The translations under genes were made by a program, and so were the position numbers. Of a DNA stretch of 64,000 nt, positions 11,401-24,028 are shown one piece after another. This DNA comes from Ptychodera flava. Its lineage: Eukaryota; Hemichordata; Enteropneusta; Ptychoderidae. The DNA is taken from contig NC_091942.1 in assembly GCF_041260155.1 (NCBI RefSeq), positions 3,958,501-4,022,500 of the forward strand, written 5' to 3'. Numbering within the stretch: the stretch's first letter is position 1; every line of letters starts with the position of its first letter. The notes under the pieces are model-generated. The model was not told where the DNA came from, did not search any database, and saw only the letters and a list, made by a program, of their open reading frames with translations.

Positions 11401-14400
11401 GCGAACGCTGAAAAAATTGCTGAGGAAAAATCGATGTTACATGTCGGTAAATACGGCCGCTGCGCAGCGTGCGTTCTTACCAACTGGGAACAGACTAATA
11501 TTTTCAAACGCAAATGGGGACAGTGTCAAGGAAAGAGTAAGACGACGACTTATTTTTTCAAGCTGAAGAAAATGCTCTTTCTGGCTGTTTTAATGACTCA
11601 ATCGAATATTTTTGTACCCAATTAATAAATCATACACAATCTCAATTCTCGGTTTTGTGGCAATTTTTGTCGACCGATAAAAGTCTTTTCATCTTCAATA
11701 TTCCATTTCAATTTCACCTATATAATATCCTAACCTCCTGTGACTTTCCTTCTAAACGTTGATTTGCCTTGTGCACCAAAAGAGATGCTGTATTTTATGC
11801 CAAACGATGAAAAGATAGCTAGAGAAACAACCATGTATCAGTCAGTACCGACGGCAGGCGAAACCCGGACGGCCATACCGATTGGGGACAGAGCAGAGTA
11901 GATCGAAACGCAAACGGGGTGTTATTATAGGAAAGGCGGTGACTTATTTTAAAGCTGAATAAAATGCTGTCTCTGGTTGTGTAAGTCTGTAGATCGAAAT
12001 ATATATTTTGTTCCCATTTGATTAATCATGGGGGATGGCAGTCTCGATCTCCCCTTTATGGTTCGATATTTACTGACTCGTTTCCTTCTCATTTTTGTCA
12101 ATCGATGAAAGCATTTTCGTCTAGCTTCCTTATTCAATCTTACTTTGACCGATGTTTTATCCTGACCGACAGTGTCATTAGTTTTGACCAACGTACAAAG
12201 ATGTTGCCCATGCGCCCGGTTGACGAGATATTTTGCAAAACGGTGAAGAAATATTATTATTTATTTATTAGCCGTGTTCACAATAATGACACGGGGCCGG
12301 CTCAGAAAGAAAGAGAAGGACAAGAAAATGTATAACACTGAAATATTTGAACTCGTACGGCCATACTGTATGCATGAGGGCCCGGGAGACATCGATGTCA
12401 GTCTTTCCGGACTGTTTACATGTTGCATAGGGGATATCAAAGGAATTGAATCAGTTGGTTGAATAAAACAAAATTTTTCGGACATATTTTATGTCAATGT
12501 TGTCAATGTCGGACTTTTGATTCGATTGAGAAACCAGAATCACCTACAGAGATGTCTGTATTAAACACGGACCAGAATTCGGAATAGTTTGTTGTGCTAC
12601 TGCCGGTCTCAGTCGTGGTGTCTCTCCCATAAAATTTCGAAGCTATAGGCCTACACTTGTCGTTTCGATTCACAGGTAGCAGTACACCGATGACCAGATA
12701 TTGTATGTTCTTTGCCACCGTGTCTCCCCGTGATCGATGAATGTCCTTGAACCTATGGACGTGACCATTGTTTTACTGCGCCCATAGCGTGTAAACCCTG
12801 CTCGTTCCCAGCAGAGTACTTTTTAAAGTTCTGTAAATCAGTGTACACTGTGTGTATAAGCCCTAAACCTAGTTTAATTCAATTATGGAAAGGTATTAGT
12901 AAAGAATAAAGGGTCGTTACAGTTGCTAAAATTGCGAGAAAAACGGCATGTTTTTCCAGTACTTTTACAGTTCTGTGCTTTCCATCCCCGTTACTCAAAT
13001 AGAATAGTCCTATTCACAAGCGCTATTGTTTTAAATCACGTCCAGGATGTGCTGTTGATTTTCATTCTTTCGTGCAATGTCATTCGTTTGAAGCAATTAT
13101 CCTTTCATTTGACTGCTCTGTGGGACTCTTCTGGATATGTGTTTTGGATAAAAAGAACTCTACAGTGAAAGACATAAACTTCGACGGTGATAGGTATACA
13201 ATATCGGCTCGATGTGCGAAGATATACAGATTACAAGTTATTTTAGAAGTTCTCAAAACCAGTAAAAATAACGTAGACGTACATCGCATGCTTTCTCACA
13301 ACGAACGAGCCGTCGGTTTCCATAGCTACTACGTGAAATCCGGCCTCACCGATGTCCCTGTCCTGATTCTGAGAAAACTTTCAAGCTGCGAGTTGAGGTT
13401 CAGATGTCCGATTTTTCATATTCAAAAGACTTATTGATTCACAGAGAACGCCCGTCTTGTTTTTAGCACATGAGGGCAATTGAAAATTCAAAGCCAAATA
13501 GCCAGTGGGAAAAAATTCGACCGGACGACTCGCTCTCACCAGCGATCGCAATGAAAAAAAAAATCAAAGTCTCTGAAGTCGGTATCATTGCTCCGCCATG
13601 TTTACTGTTTGTTGTACAGCCAGTTTAAAGTCACAGATTTTCTTCACGGTAAAATTCATATAATTGCCATACCGCGAAGTTCCCTGTGCAATATGTCTTA
13701 TGTCAATATGTCTATTTGGCAGCAAAAGCGTCACGGACATTCGATCGATGGTGATGAACTTTCTCCAGGCCGCGACATGTCACCAGTTACGAACTTTACC
13801 GGTTTTCGATACGAAATATGCAATATATTATCAACATTGTTCACGTTGTGTTTTGAGTCTGATATCGAATATAACAGGAAAAAAACTAACGATTTGAGTG
13901 ACGATAGAGACCATGCCCGATATGGAAAATTGACATCAACTACTTGCACTGAGCAGTGACCTGAAACTTCAGACTTATATATAAATGTCGACAATATAAA
14001 ATATCGAAATGCCGGAGAGAGAGAGAGGGAGAGAGAGAGGTTTACGCTGACGCGATCTGATTAATACTGTTTCGGATATGATTTCGGTATAGACGATACA
14101 CAGACATCGAAATGTACACCTACTTTCCAGAAATTCGAATAATCTTATAATAAGAGTAGAATAAATATAAAAGTGTTAGTTGAAGTAAATCTTCAGATGT
14201 TGGTTTTCCAAAGTTAGACAACACTTACACTTACAGAAATATGGTCGTCATAGTCTTCTCTTAAAAAATATTATCTTCAACACCACGTTTCTTATGATCG
14301 GTGATGTCATTTTTACTATTTTTACAAACTTTCAATGCATCAAACGCCATTAGACTATCTCATCTGCCTGTCTGGGAGTTACAATATATTTCCAATGGCT

Positions 14401-17400
14401 GGCACACGATGTCAACTTACGCGTCGTCCTTCGAGCGGCCGGTGGCAGTGTCACAGATCGCTCCGTCTGTAATCGCGGCCACTTTGATTTTGATGTGACA
14501 CCTAGGTGCGTTTGAGGTTTTTTGTTACCTAATTTGTCGACCTCACAAAATTTCACAGTCCATGCTTTGAAGCAGTCTCAACATGGCAAACATGTCTCGC
14601 GTAAATTTCATCCTCGTCATTCCAATTAATTCGACCACTAAATTATTTCGGCAGTTTTAATTCCTAATAAATCGACGATTTTGAAATCGTAATTATTTTT
14701 TTCTGGTCGAATTGATCGGGTTTTTACGGTAAGGCATTTTTAGTATGCCCACTACACACTGCACTGAACGATTGCGAGCAGACTGGGAATGCCGTCAGCG
14801 TCCACCAAGTGCACAGAACAAAATTTCAACCAGGGCAGTGTAGTGTAGGTGGTAATAATTGAAGCTGACAGCAGTATAATTTCACTCCAATTCACAAGTT
14901 TATATGACTGTTAGTCTCTGCGTGAAGTACTGAATGTTAAAGTATATTTTTGTGAAAAGCGTAAAATCGCTCATTTTCCCCCTGACATAAAGGTGTTATG
15001 AGGTCAAAAATGAAATGGCGTCCAATAACGCCTAACGTTATTGTACCACAAGTCAAAGTGATTGGACTCCGTGTCCTCTGTTAATGAAACTTTCTGTACG
15101 ACAAAACTCCATAGGTTACAGACACAGGTGTATAATAATATATATTATAGCCCAAACAAGGATATAGCGTGCCTTAGGGTAGGTGACATTTGCCCAACAT
15201 CAGTAGGGCAATTGGTCTACGGCCTCAAGGGACATCGTCCCTTGTTTGGACTGTAATGATTCATTATAGTTTTCACTCAAAATATTTAGGTTTTTTTTTG
15301 CAAATGACAATCAAATGTTTTATTCCATGTCAGACAAAAAGCCTAAGCCACTAACAAGTAGATTTCATTGATGAAAGACGTATTGATATATTTTAAGTCA
15401 CTGTTATGCAGTCATTGATTTTTCATGCATAATTTCTAAAGACTGGATTTCCTATGTAAACCATGTAATTTTAATATGAACCTCTTCATCGCAAACTTGC
15501 CAAGTTGAAAGTAGTTCCGGTTTACTTTCAGTCAAATGATGACTATGTGGCCCACAACATCATTGTTGTGTTAATCAGCACACGCTGATCATCATATGAG
15601 GCATGTAATAATTGGCTCTAGTATCCTTTCCATATAGGTTGCATTGGAGATAGGCTGCTTCTCAATATCCTTTAAATCTTTCAACAAACAAAAAGTTTTC
15701 CCATCCAAGCCATGTTCATGTTTTTCTGTTTTCCCACCACAGAGAAATGAGATTTATTGAAGCAACTGAAAATATTTGTGAAGAAGTCCTCAAGTATAAT
15801 TTACATGCAGAGAGAAGAGGAAGTCGAAGGTATGATATAATAATAACACTTTATTGCCATATGAGCAAAATATGCAAATTATGTAAAATATGCAAATTAG
15901 GTTGCACAAAACATTTATGGTAAAAAATCTTCTCCATAACCACTGGTCTGACAGCTTTAATCTTTGGTACATAAGTCCCCAACGATACCCTTACTAAGGA
16001 TTGTTCAAACTACTGGTATGATTAAGTATGCAAGTTTGTATTTTGAAGGCAATTTTTGTCATTTTTTGGTCAAAAAGAGCTTTAATCATCATGTTCTTCA
16101 AAAGTGTTTGCCAGAAAGCTTTGATATTTAATACACATGTCCGTAAGGAATTCCTCAATTAGATTTCTTGAAATTGTGATGAAATATGCAAATTTTGTTA
16201 TGGCTTTAAAATTTCATTTATTTGAAAATGCTGATCAGAAAGCTTTGATATTTGGTATACGTGTCCAAAGGCATTACTTTAGTGATATTTGTTAAAATTG
16301 TGATGAAATATGTAAATTTGTAATTTTGAAGCATTTTTGTCATTTTTGGTCGTAGTCTTTCTTCTTGAAAAGTTCTGGTCGAAAAATCTTTTTCTCAAAA
16401 ACTGCTCATCTAATACTAAATCCAAATTGGTACACAAATCCCTAGGGATGACCTATGTGAATTATTTCTGTGGAATCTTGCAATTTTTTAATCTCAGAAC
16501 AAATTTTGTTTGTCTGTGACCTTAAATGACTTATAACACTATGTAAGCTAAGACAGTATCAAAGGCTTTGAACATAATGTACCATACAGTACTATATTTT
16601 GTATCAATTTCTTTGAAAATCTGTCCAGAAAACAAATCTCAGGGGTTTTTGACATATCGTCCCATCTTTAGAAAGTATATCAGGGACTAATCAAAATATC
16701 TGTTCAGGAAGGATTTCCAATAAAGCTGAACACCAGATGGCTAGATTCACCCAAACTTTTACTTCGTTCACATTTGCAATCCAACTGAAGTTTTGGCCAA
16801 CACAAAACAATTGTTCTTTTTGGAATAGATTTGGGTCGCGTCCGCACTTATCCACACTTACCAGTACCAGAATTAGGACCCATATAAATTTACCGTCCTT
16901 TTGTGACCTCTGACCTGTCAAAGTTCAAAATGGCGCATTTGAATAATGGCAGGCTGTTTCTACTGTTCATGATTTTCCATGCGTTTTTTATGCTCAAGAA
17001 GGGCAAATATGACCGACCACCACTTGCCCTTTTAATCATCAGTGAGATCTTCACTATTTATTGGATGAGCGTAGGGCATATACGACGGCGGTGGAGAAAT
17101 AACCAGTGTGTGGCATTTTTTACTTTAGTCACCGTTAGCAGATAAGGCGAATGCTAATCGACATTAGGTACACATCCAGCTGACTCGTGTCTTACTTTGC
17201 ACAAGGTTTGATTGGCAGTCATATTCAAATCCCCATCGGCGTCCCCTTGGTCGACGTTCTCACTGGCCACACACAATACTCACTAAAATTGGCCCGAAAA
17301 CTTATCGGTTCGAAAAATATGGAGTCGTTATGCATTGATAAGGTATTTACTACATTCCCATTTCATAAGTTTTCATAAAAAACACGCAAAACAGCGCAAT

Positions 17401-20400
17401 GTATGGAGCTCTCAGTTCAAGCTACTCGTAGGGCGTCCTTTGCATAATGAGCGTCCTTTCATGTAATCCTGTATTTATAACCAATGGGCATCTTTAAATG
17501 CGTCACTTTTAAAACTGCACTGTGAATCAAATGACATGGTGTCCCTTGCGATGCAAACGTTGGTGGGAAGATATAGTTCTGCGTACATGGGATGATAAAG
17601 CCTGGATTGAAAACTTTCCATAAGTGTAAACTTTAGCTTCAGATGCCATTTGTTTTGTGTGAATAGGGTGACTAGTTCAACTTCGATCCATGGTGGAGGC
17701 CTGGTCAACTGGGACCAGGGCCAATGCAACGTTTCCACACACCTGAATTTGTGTCAGCCCTGAACCTCGTTCTTGCCGGGACCAAACTACGCCGGCCCTA
17801 GGCCGACGCAGCGTGTCCACATTGGTTATTTTACATCAGCCCAGGCCCAGCTCCAGTGCTACACCGAGGCAAAGCGGTCAATCTGAAGGACACATTTAAT
17901 ACAAACCATATCAAGTTCATTAGTGGAGATACCAGTGTAAATGGAAACCCCCATGGGACTGGATAATCTCCATTATCAGCGTGGTCACTGTTATTATAAA
18001 TTGTTGTACTAAGTCAATTTTTGAGCTCTTACTTTTCTTATGGCAATTGAAGCAATTAGGATGAGATTCTGTCTATCATATAATGTGTTGTGATAACTTG
18101 GAAATTGTTGGTTCCTATTAGTTTTATATTTTGTGTAAAGAAGTATGGAGAAATTTTTACTTTTCATATTTTGTTTGCATAAATGTATGCAGTTGTTGTT
18201 CAAAAATGCAACAATTACATAAATCTGCTGCTCAAATATTGCTCACCAGATAGCAGCCAGCTTCATAAAGTATATCATGAACTCTCCATTATCAGCTTGT
18301 CATTAAGTTGTTGTGCTTCAAGTTTTTGAACTCTGTTAATGTTGATAGCTTGATAACTGTTGCACCTATTAACTTGATATCCGTGTTAAGCAGTATGATG
18401 ATATTTTTGGATAATTTTTGTCACGAAATTACTTGTGTTATATTTGAAGCAATTTTGGTAAAAAATCCACCGTGAAATCACTAAACTGATACTTTTGAAA
18501 TCTGATATGTACAACCTGTTTTTTAGTATGTGCCGTTTGTTGTTCGAACATTATGGATTCTTATATCATTTTTATCAATGGTAGCAAGACAGTGTCCTCA
18601 AGGCTATTTTTTGTCTGCTCAATGACTTCATGTTTTGTTCTGTCCCAGCTCATCACATTACCTAGTATTCAACTATTCAATACAATCTCCTATGTGTAAA
18701 TGTGGAATGTCATTGTTGATGACTGGATTTTAATCTGGATAAGAATTCATTTGTCAAATAGTACACTGCATATCACACAGATTGCTATGTGTTGATATAG
18801 AAATGTACTTGTATTTCAGTATACTTTCAGTATATATAGGGAAAATGACAAGAAAGTGTATTTGTCATACAGCACAAAATTAATGATGCAATTATTAGAA
18901 GTCACAGTTCTTGTCCCTCTCTCCAAATGAAGAAAATTTCATGAAACTAGAAGTTTGTCCTTTTTTTGACAATTCATTACTTTCCCATGGTCATCCATTT
19001 TCATTGAGCCCTTTAGCATAGACATTATAAGGTTTTCTTTGGAATCTAGCCTGCCTTCATGTACAGCTATCAATCATACCATTCATAAGCAATATCTGAA
19101 AATGGTATTTCCCAAATTTTCCATATTGTAGTTACTGCAGTGAGCAAAAATATAAAAGTTAAGTTTGCAAAAGTTAAACCTACTCAATGTTTTAAAGGAA
19201 TTACTTTCAGTAAATAGAGTGGGATTAGTGATGGGAACGACTATTTATCCAGTCGTGTTTCTGGAAGAAACTTGAAAATTTTTGAAAATTCGCAATCATA
19301 TAACGCACCTCGGGAATAGATATTTGGACTCCCAAACTTTTTCAATTCTTTTCTGATCTATCACTTGTTTGGGGTTCATTTTGAAACCCTTTTGAGCTAG
19401 GAAAATTTTCACCATTTTTGTTTTTTGAAAATCGAAAATCTTATTTTTCTCCATATAGTTAATATAGGGATGGCAGCCATTTTGAATTTCAAATTTCATT
19501 AAATCTTGGGTAATTTGTTTGTCTAGTTCCAACATTTGCAAGGTGACCGTTCTTGATTTTGAAAGTGAATAGTTGAAAGATTCCTAGAGTGAAAGTTCCA
19601 GTCTTTTAACTTTCGAGGGGCATACTACCTTAAGATCCTATAGCTGTAACATTGGTGATTTTTTCACGGTTTTTGTTTTTTGTTAATCACAAGTTCTTGT
19701 TCTACTCCTTAAAGCACATCCAGACACCAACTAAAGCTTGTCAAGTCAGTGTCTATGCATGTAAAATACAGTGTTATTGTTTATGGTATATTTGAATTCT
19801 TGTCCAGACCAGTACTCATTTGTCAACAATACTAGTAACAATGCAATTTACATTTGAACAGTCTGAGGTGTAAAGCTGAATGGTGTTTATTTAGACATAC
19901 TTTACAGAGTAGGAGGAGAAGCTGTAGTTGACATTAAAAACAAAAATAGTTAAAAACATTATCAAAAAACACAGCTACTTGCCCTTTTATATATGAAACA
20001 TAAACAAAAATCTGGCCTTGAAGAATTAATTTCATTTGTACTTGATGTATTTTATTGGTTTATCCACATTTATCCTAATGGGTGAATTCTATGGAATATT
20101 GCTTCCAGATTTGCCAAGGGAATGAGTGAAACTTTCCAGACTTTGCATGGATTGGTTGATAAAGGAGTTAAGGTGGATCTTGGAATACCATACGATATGT
20201 GGGATTTACCTTCAGCAGAAATTACAGTCATGAAGAAATATGTAAGTTTTGAGACGCTTCTGAGATTTGAAAATTTTTCAGGTCTTAATATTGGAAAGTA
20301 AAAAAAAGTTTTGTATGAATATTACTGTTATTGGTAAAAAAGAATTATGTTGATTACTCATTTTAATTTCTTCAAACTGAGGACTGATACAGTAAATTGA

Positions 20401-23075
20401 CCAGTTGAAGCCAAGGAGTTCAATTCTACACAGTTGCTTTAGATTCTCTTCACTCTAAACTTCCTCCATGTACAAAAAACAGCGGTGATAAGGTCATTTA
20501 CTATAGGTAAGCGGACGAGTAGGAGGCGGTTTACGGAATATAACGGTAAAGTTTGCCAGTAAAACTCCGAGGCCCGCAGAAAACTCCGAGGCCCGCAGTG
20601 CCGAGGAGTTTTATGGCAAACTGTACTGTTAAATTCCGTAAACCGCCGACTACGAGTTCGCTGACCGTGTTATACCACGAATTTGCCGAGTTTTAGAGCC
20701 TTGTTTGCACGCCGAAAGTTTTTATTTGTAATTTTAGTGCAGTGCAAGTTGATACTTTGGCAGGAAAACATTGACGCGTTTTAACACCTTGTTGAACGAA
20801 AGTTTAAAAAAATAACCCATGATTGGATAAAACAAAGTTGACATGTGTTGCTATTGTAGTGCGATGACGTTGTTGAGCACCTGGTTTGATTTGAATTGTA
20901 TGAACTGTGTTTGATTGATTGGTTGGTTGAATGAAGTGAAAAGGTGTTTGCAGATCGACGTAAGAGTCACGCTTTGCTCATTTGGGTCGAAAACTTTGAG
21001 CAGCATACACGCAATTGCCGAGTCGCTCTACGTATATCGATATGGCGGATGAAGTACAAATGAAAGCTGTATCCGGTGCACTTCAACTACCAAAGCCAAA
21101 GATGGAAAAGAAAAGTCCCCTGTCACGCCAGTGCTAACGGCCACAATTGGAAGACCCAGCTACACAGCCACGTCAGAGAAAGGCGCAACAGAAACTGCAA
21201 GTGCAAAAAATACGTGTAGATCCACAATGACTGTGGTACTGCGTGTGCGTTTGCCTGTCGCTAGATTTAACTTTACCAAGGGCGACTGAAACCTCTACAT
21301 TCAGTGTTGATAACTGACTTTGAAGTCTTAAATTTCAGCTTCGAATGATCGTGATAACAATAACCTTAACACAGAAGTGATATTTGCAATCAATACCGTT
21401 ATTTCAAGGTGACCTGCCTGGAATTGATTTTGAGATGTACAGTCGTGCAAATTAATTCAGTCCGGTGATTCTTTTAAAGTGTCTTTACTCTGTACTTATT
21501 GGTGAAATAAATTCTTCTGGTATAATGTCTCGCAATTGTTTTTTTTTTACTCGTCGCCACGTGACTTTATTTTGTTTAAAAGTGTCAATTTTACAAATAC
21601 TTTTGTCTAAAAGTGTCCGATTTACTAGTAAACCGGACAGTTTTTAACAAAAGAACTGTCCGATTTACTAGTAAATCGGACACTTTTAAACAAAAGAACT
21701 TGTAAATCGGACACTTTTTAAACAAAAGAAAGCCAGGTGGATATAATAAAATATTCAGTTATGGAAATTAGAGAGCATGGTTAGAACAATGGGCACGAGG
21801 CGGAGAGTGGTATAACAAGAATTATACCACTTGTTTGGCATGTACTTATAAAAAATGAAATGTTGCTGTGTTGTTGCTTGGAGTTCGCAAGTAATTAACT
21901 AAGAACCCTGTGTGTATCATGATATTGCACGATTTGATTCCAGACCACAACTTTTTTCCATTGTACCTCCTCTCACCCTGCACACTGTTATCTCACTGCA
22001 TCTCCTGTTGTCTCTATCTGCCTCTTTCATTCAAAGTGTGAGCAACTGATGGAAAACCATGAAGAGGACTTGGAGGAGTGGTACTACCATCACCAAGACG
22101 ACACTCCTCTCTTGAAATACATCTGTGAAGATCGAGCTCTCAAGAAAGATGAACAAGGTATCTCATTGTTTTTTGTGTTATAAACTGTAAACGTTATTTC
22201 AAAAACTGACCGTTTGGGATTTTCTATCATTTGTTTTGAAATTTGCTCATGAAATAGAAGATTCAATAGTGGCTGCAATACTGCACTGGATTGTACACCT
22301 GTGTTAACAATTTTGCCAAGTTACTTTAAAGAATGGCAATAAACAGTGGCAAGAGATTATTTAATTAAAAGGATTATTCTCTTGAGTTTGAAAACCCTTT
22401 TCTTAATTATTCATCTATTTTTGGCAGCTTTGGCAATAATGAGGTGTTTTTGCATTCATTCATTGCCTATATTCAATATCTCCCTGCATAGCTGGACAAC
22501 CTTTGTGATGAAAGCTAGGTTGAAAGTAGCCATTGTCCTCATAACCATAGATAGAGCCAAAATAAAGAGTTGTTTTCTGGTCAGTCCACACCTCCTGGAA
22601 GCTTTCCAATCAACCTCTTTTGTTTTCTTATTTCTTTAAAGTGCTGTTGTCTGGTGTCAAAATAGCTTTGTTGGTGCATAGAAAATTCTTGAGTGTCTCT
22701 AGCATGTGGTACACTATGATGTCACTGTGTACAATGCAACATGGCTGTCATTGATGGGCCACAGAGTAGCTACATCCAGCATAACCAGATAGTACAATGA
22801 AACATTGCTGATTTTTTCACATGTCACTCTATAGCAAGTGTACAAAGAATTTGACAGCTCAGGTTCTACAACATCAGAGAAACCCTTGTTATAATTTATC
22901 ACCTTCCCACACAGAGTGTCTGTTAGAAGTGTGGACTGGGATGGAGAGAGTTGATGGCAATTCTTCTGATAAAGACGATGAAGAGGAGAAGAAGAAAAAG
23001 AAGAAATCAAAATCTAAGAAGAAGAACAGGAAAGGTGAAAATGACACAGAAGAACCCAGACATGAAGAACTTTGA
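8489..23075 (+). CDS. CNPY3: Canopy family ER chaperone (CNPY3/CNPY4-like), six coding exons
   Basis: Exons: 8489-8603, 9273-9402, 15743-15829, 20109-20241, 22037-22157, 22915-23075. All introns are GT-AG and phases match, giving 248 codons, close to vertebrate CNPY4 (about 248) and CNPY3 (about 278). Residues 1-19 form a hydrophobic signal peptide. Six cysteines at 37, 40, 94, 156, 185 and 197 match the saposin-like canopy pattern. Family signatures include [20 protein letters not shown] (from residue 111) and the EEWYYHHQ block. The tail is acidic then lysine-rich (about 212-236) and ends HEEL, a plausible ER-retrieval signal. Vertebrate CNPY3 works with the ER Hsp90 gp94 in folding Toll-like receptors; the same role here is inference. 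Assignment between CNPY3 and CNPY4 is not certain. The gene converges with gankyrin at 25900. Confidence 0.93.
8604..9272 (+). other. Canopy intron 1, no other feature
   Basis: Donor GGTACGT and acceptor TTTTTCCAG bound this intron. I see no exon, RNA gene or clear repeat inside. Confidence 0.6.
11100..12215. repeat. Diverged tandem duplication of about 400-450 bp inside the 4-kb element
   Basis: Landmarks recur in order: GCACTAAAAGA / GCACCAAAAGA (about 11369 and 11772), AAACGCAAATGGGG / AAACGCAAACGGGG (about 11508 and 11907), CTTATTTTTTCAAGCTGAA / CTTATTTTAAAGCTGAAT (about 11548 and 11943), and GTCGACCGATAAAAG / GTCAATCGATGAAAG (about 11669 and 12096). A weaker partial unit may precede them from about 11130. 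No function is evident. Confidence 0.5.
12248..12300 (-). repeat. LINE 3'-end remnant with TAAA-type tail
   Basis: Read on the minus strand, GTGTCATTATTGTGAACACG is followed by GCTAATAAATAAATAATAA. The minus-strand LINE at 31067-33240 ends the same way (CATGTGTACACGGCTAAATAAATAAA), so this looks like a very short 5'-truncated insertion of a related LINE. Confidence 0.5.
14015..14040. repeat. Short (GA)n tract
   Basis: GAGAGAGAGAGGGAGAGAGAGA, a simple repeat within the 4-kb element. Confidence 0.85.
15151..15251. repeat. Hairpin inverted repeat in canopy intron 2
   Basis: CCCAAACAAGG at the left pairs with CCTTGTTTGG at the right. Internally, TTGCCC and GGGCAA flank a 10-base loop, with partial pairing between. 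The compact foldback of about 100 bp fits a small MITE. It lies about 490 bp before the acceptor of exon 3. Confidence 0.55.
19290..19640 (-). mobile_element. TTAA-type MITE (GTATGCGCCTCGAAAGTG family), minus-strand copy
   Basis: The right end TTTCGAGGGGCATACTACCTTAA and the left end AACGCACCTCGGGAATAGATATTT are the inverted ends seen in the full copy at 50150-50515. The interior, read on the minus strand, holds the family core AAAATGGCTGCCATCCC and TTTTCAAAAAACAAAAATGG. An 81-codon minus-strand frame here is a by-product of this core. Confidence 0.75.
19640..19960. repeat. Dispersed foldback repeat, diverged copy
   Basis: TTCTTGTTCTACTCC (about 19692), GCTTGTCAAGTCAGTGT and a TTGTTTATGG segment match 24262-24660. 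A degraded right arm (GAGTAGGAGGAGAAGCTGTA, about 19907) is the reverse complement of the left arm. The two copies therefore define an old foldback family. Confidence 0.5.
20508..20670. repeat. Imperfect inverted repeat with internal 19-bp tandem duplication
   Basis: The left arm (GCGGTTTACGGAATATAACG region, about 20510-20575) pairs with the right arm (AAATTCCGTAAACCGCCGAC region, about 20600-20662) over roughly 65 bp. At the tip, AAAACTCCGAGGCCCGCAG occurs twice in direct succession (20561-20579 and 20580-20598). The hairpin is GC-rich against AT-rich intron sequence. It lies in canopy intron 4 and probably belongs to a DNA element extending towards 21830. Confidence 0.65.
21614..21727. repeat. 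Tandem palindromic units, TCCGATTTACTAGTAAATCGGA type
   Basis: A perfect 24-base palindrome occupies 21658-21681. A near-identical unit with one mismatch lies at about 21616-21639, and a half unit at about 21702-21716. They are separated by AAAC/AACAAAAGAA linkers. No coding potential is seen. Confidence 0.75.
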
Positions 23076-24028
23076 TGTGAGAGTTTAAAAGGAATTTTTA
23101 TATTTTTTAATTTTTACAGCCCAACTCAATGTTTTAGATATGATGGCATTACTTTTAGTTGTACCTATGGACAGAATTTAAGTGCCTATCTGTGTTAGTG
23201 TTTAGGTTTAGTTGTGTGCGCTACAGTTAGCTCTATAGACATGGCGGCCGAAGAGAAATACCAGTGTTGGAAGTGTTGATTCTTTGATAGCCAAGAGTGC
23301 TGCTGCATACACATATGTTTGTATCTAGATCGTAGGGCAATTGAAAATTGCAACAGTGTGTCAGATGTTTTGCAATAATGTTCTTTCTTTCTCCAGTATG
23401 TTACAAATACCATTGTATAACTCATTTGCATATAAACATTAAGATACATGTAGGGGTGGTAGAGGGTGGGAGGTCTCCAAGATTAGCATTGTCAATTTCA
23501 TAAGATAGGTTTCTTTTATAGCAGTTGTACTTAAGAAATCTTGTCATAACTTGTATAATGATAGAATTTCACATCTCTTGCCATCATCAACCATCAGGAG
23601 TGCTCTAGAGAGACAGAGAAGCTGAAGATTGTACTTGTCATGTATATATTTGTGTGTGTAGATAATGAAAAAATCTTAGGTTTAGCTCTTAATATAATAG
23701 ACTCTGGAGTAAGATTCCTGAATGGTCTGTGTTATATCATGAGAACCTTGACACTTCAAAATGAAGCTATTTCTGTGTGAACAAGACTTATTCTATACAA
23801 AGGAGTTGGCAATACAAACTTCACAAGGTGGCAGTCCAGGCTTACTTATGATTTGTCATTTGACAGAATGATTTCCTAAGTGTAAATTTAAGGTTATTTC
23901 AGAAACATTTTTAAAACTGTGTCAACTGCCATTTACCGAAAATTTTCTTTAGCTGTATTTTTTTCACAATTATGTTTTCAATTTTTAGTTTTTTAACAAA
24001 AGAAAATTGGCTTTTATAACTTTATTGT

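Larger units (their letters stand above)
10728..14729. mobile_element. 4-kb TA-flanked DNA element with pogo-like inverted ends
   Basis: The left end CCGTAAAAACCCGATCAATT (continuing CGACC) is mirrored exactly at the right end, giving 25-bp perfect inverted repeats. TA lies outside both ends (10726-10727 and 14730-14731). Subterminal phrases built on TTAATTCGACCACC are repeated near both ends. TA duplication and ends of this style are known from pogo/Tigger-type Tc1/mariner elements. No transposase is visible in about 4 kb, so the copy is non-autonomous or has filled with unrelated sequence. It sits wholly within canopy intron 2 (9403-15742). Confidence 0.75.
15830..20108 (+). other. Canopy intron 3 with diverged repeats
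   Basis: About 15950-16330 contains imperfect tandem units of roughly 130 bp, each carrying CAGAAAGCTTTGATATTT-like and TGTGATGAAATATGCAAATT-like phrases. About 17950-18060 and 18270-18400 share a CTCCATTATCAGC ... TTGTTGTRCTTC arrangement. No exon is recognised, and the open frame at 16903-17145 resembles nothing I know. Confidence 0.4.

Noticed and set aside
13072..13437. 121-codon plus-strand open frame inside the 4-kb element
   Set aside because: It does not show transposase motifs or any domain I recognise. Kept only as a point to check in the findings.
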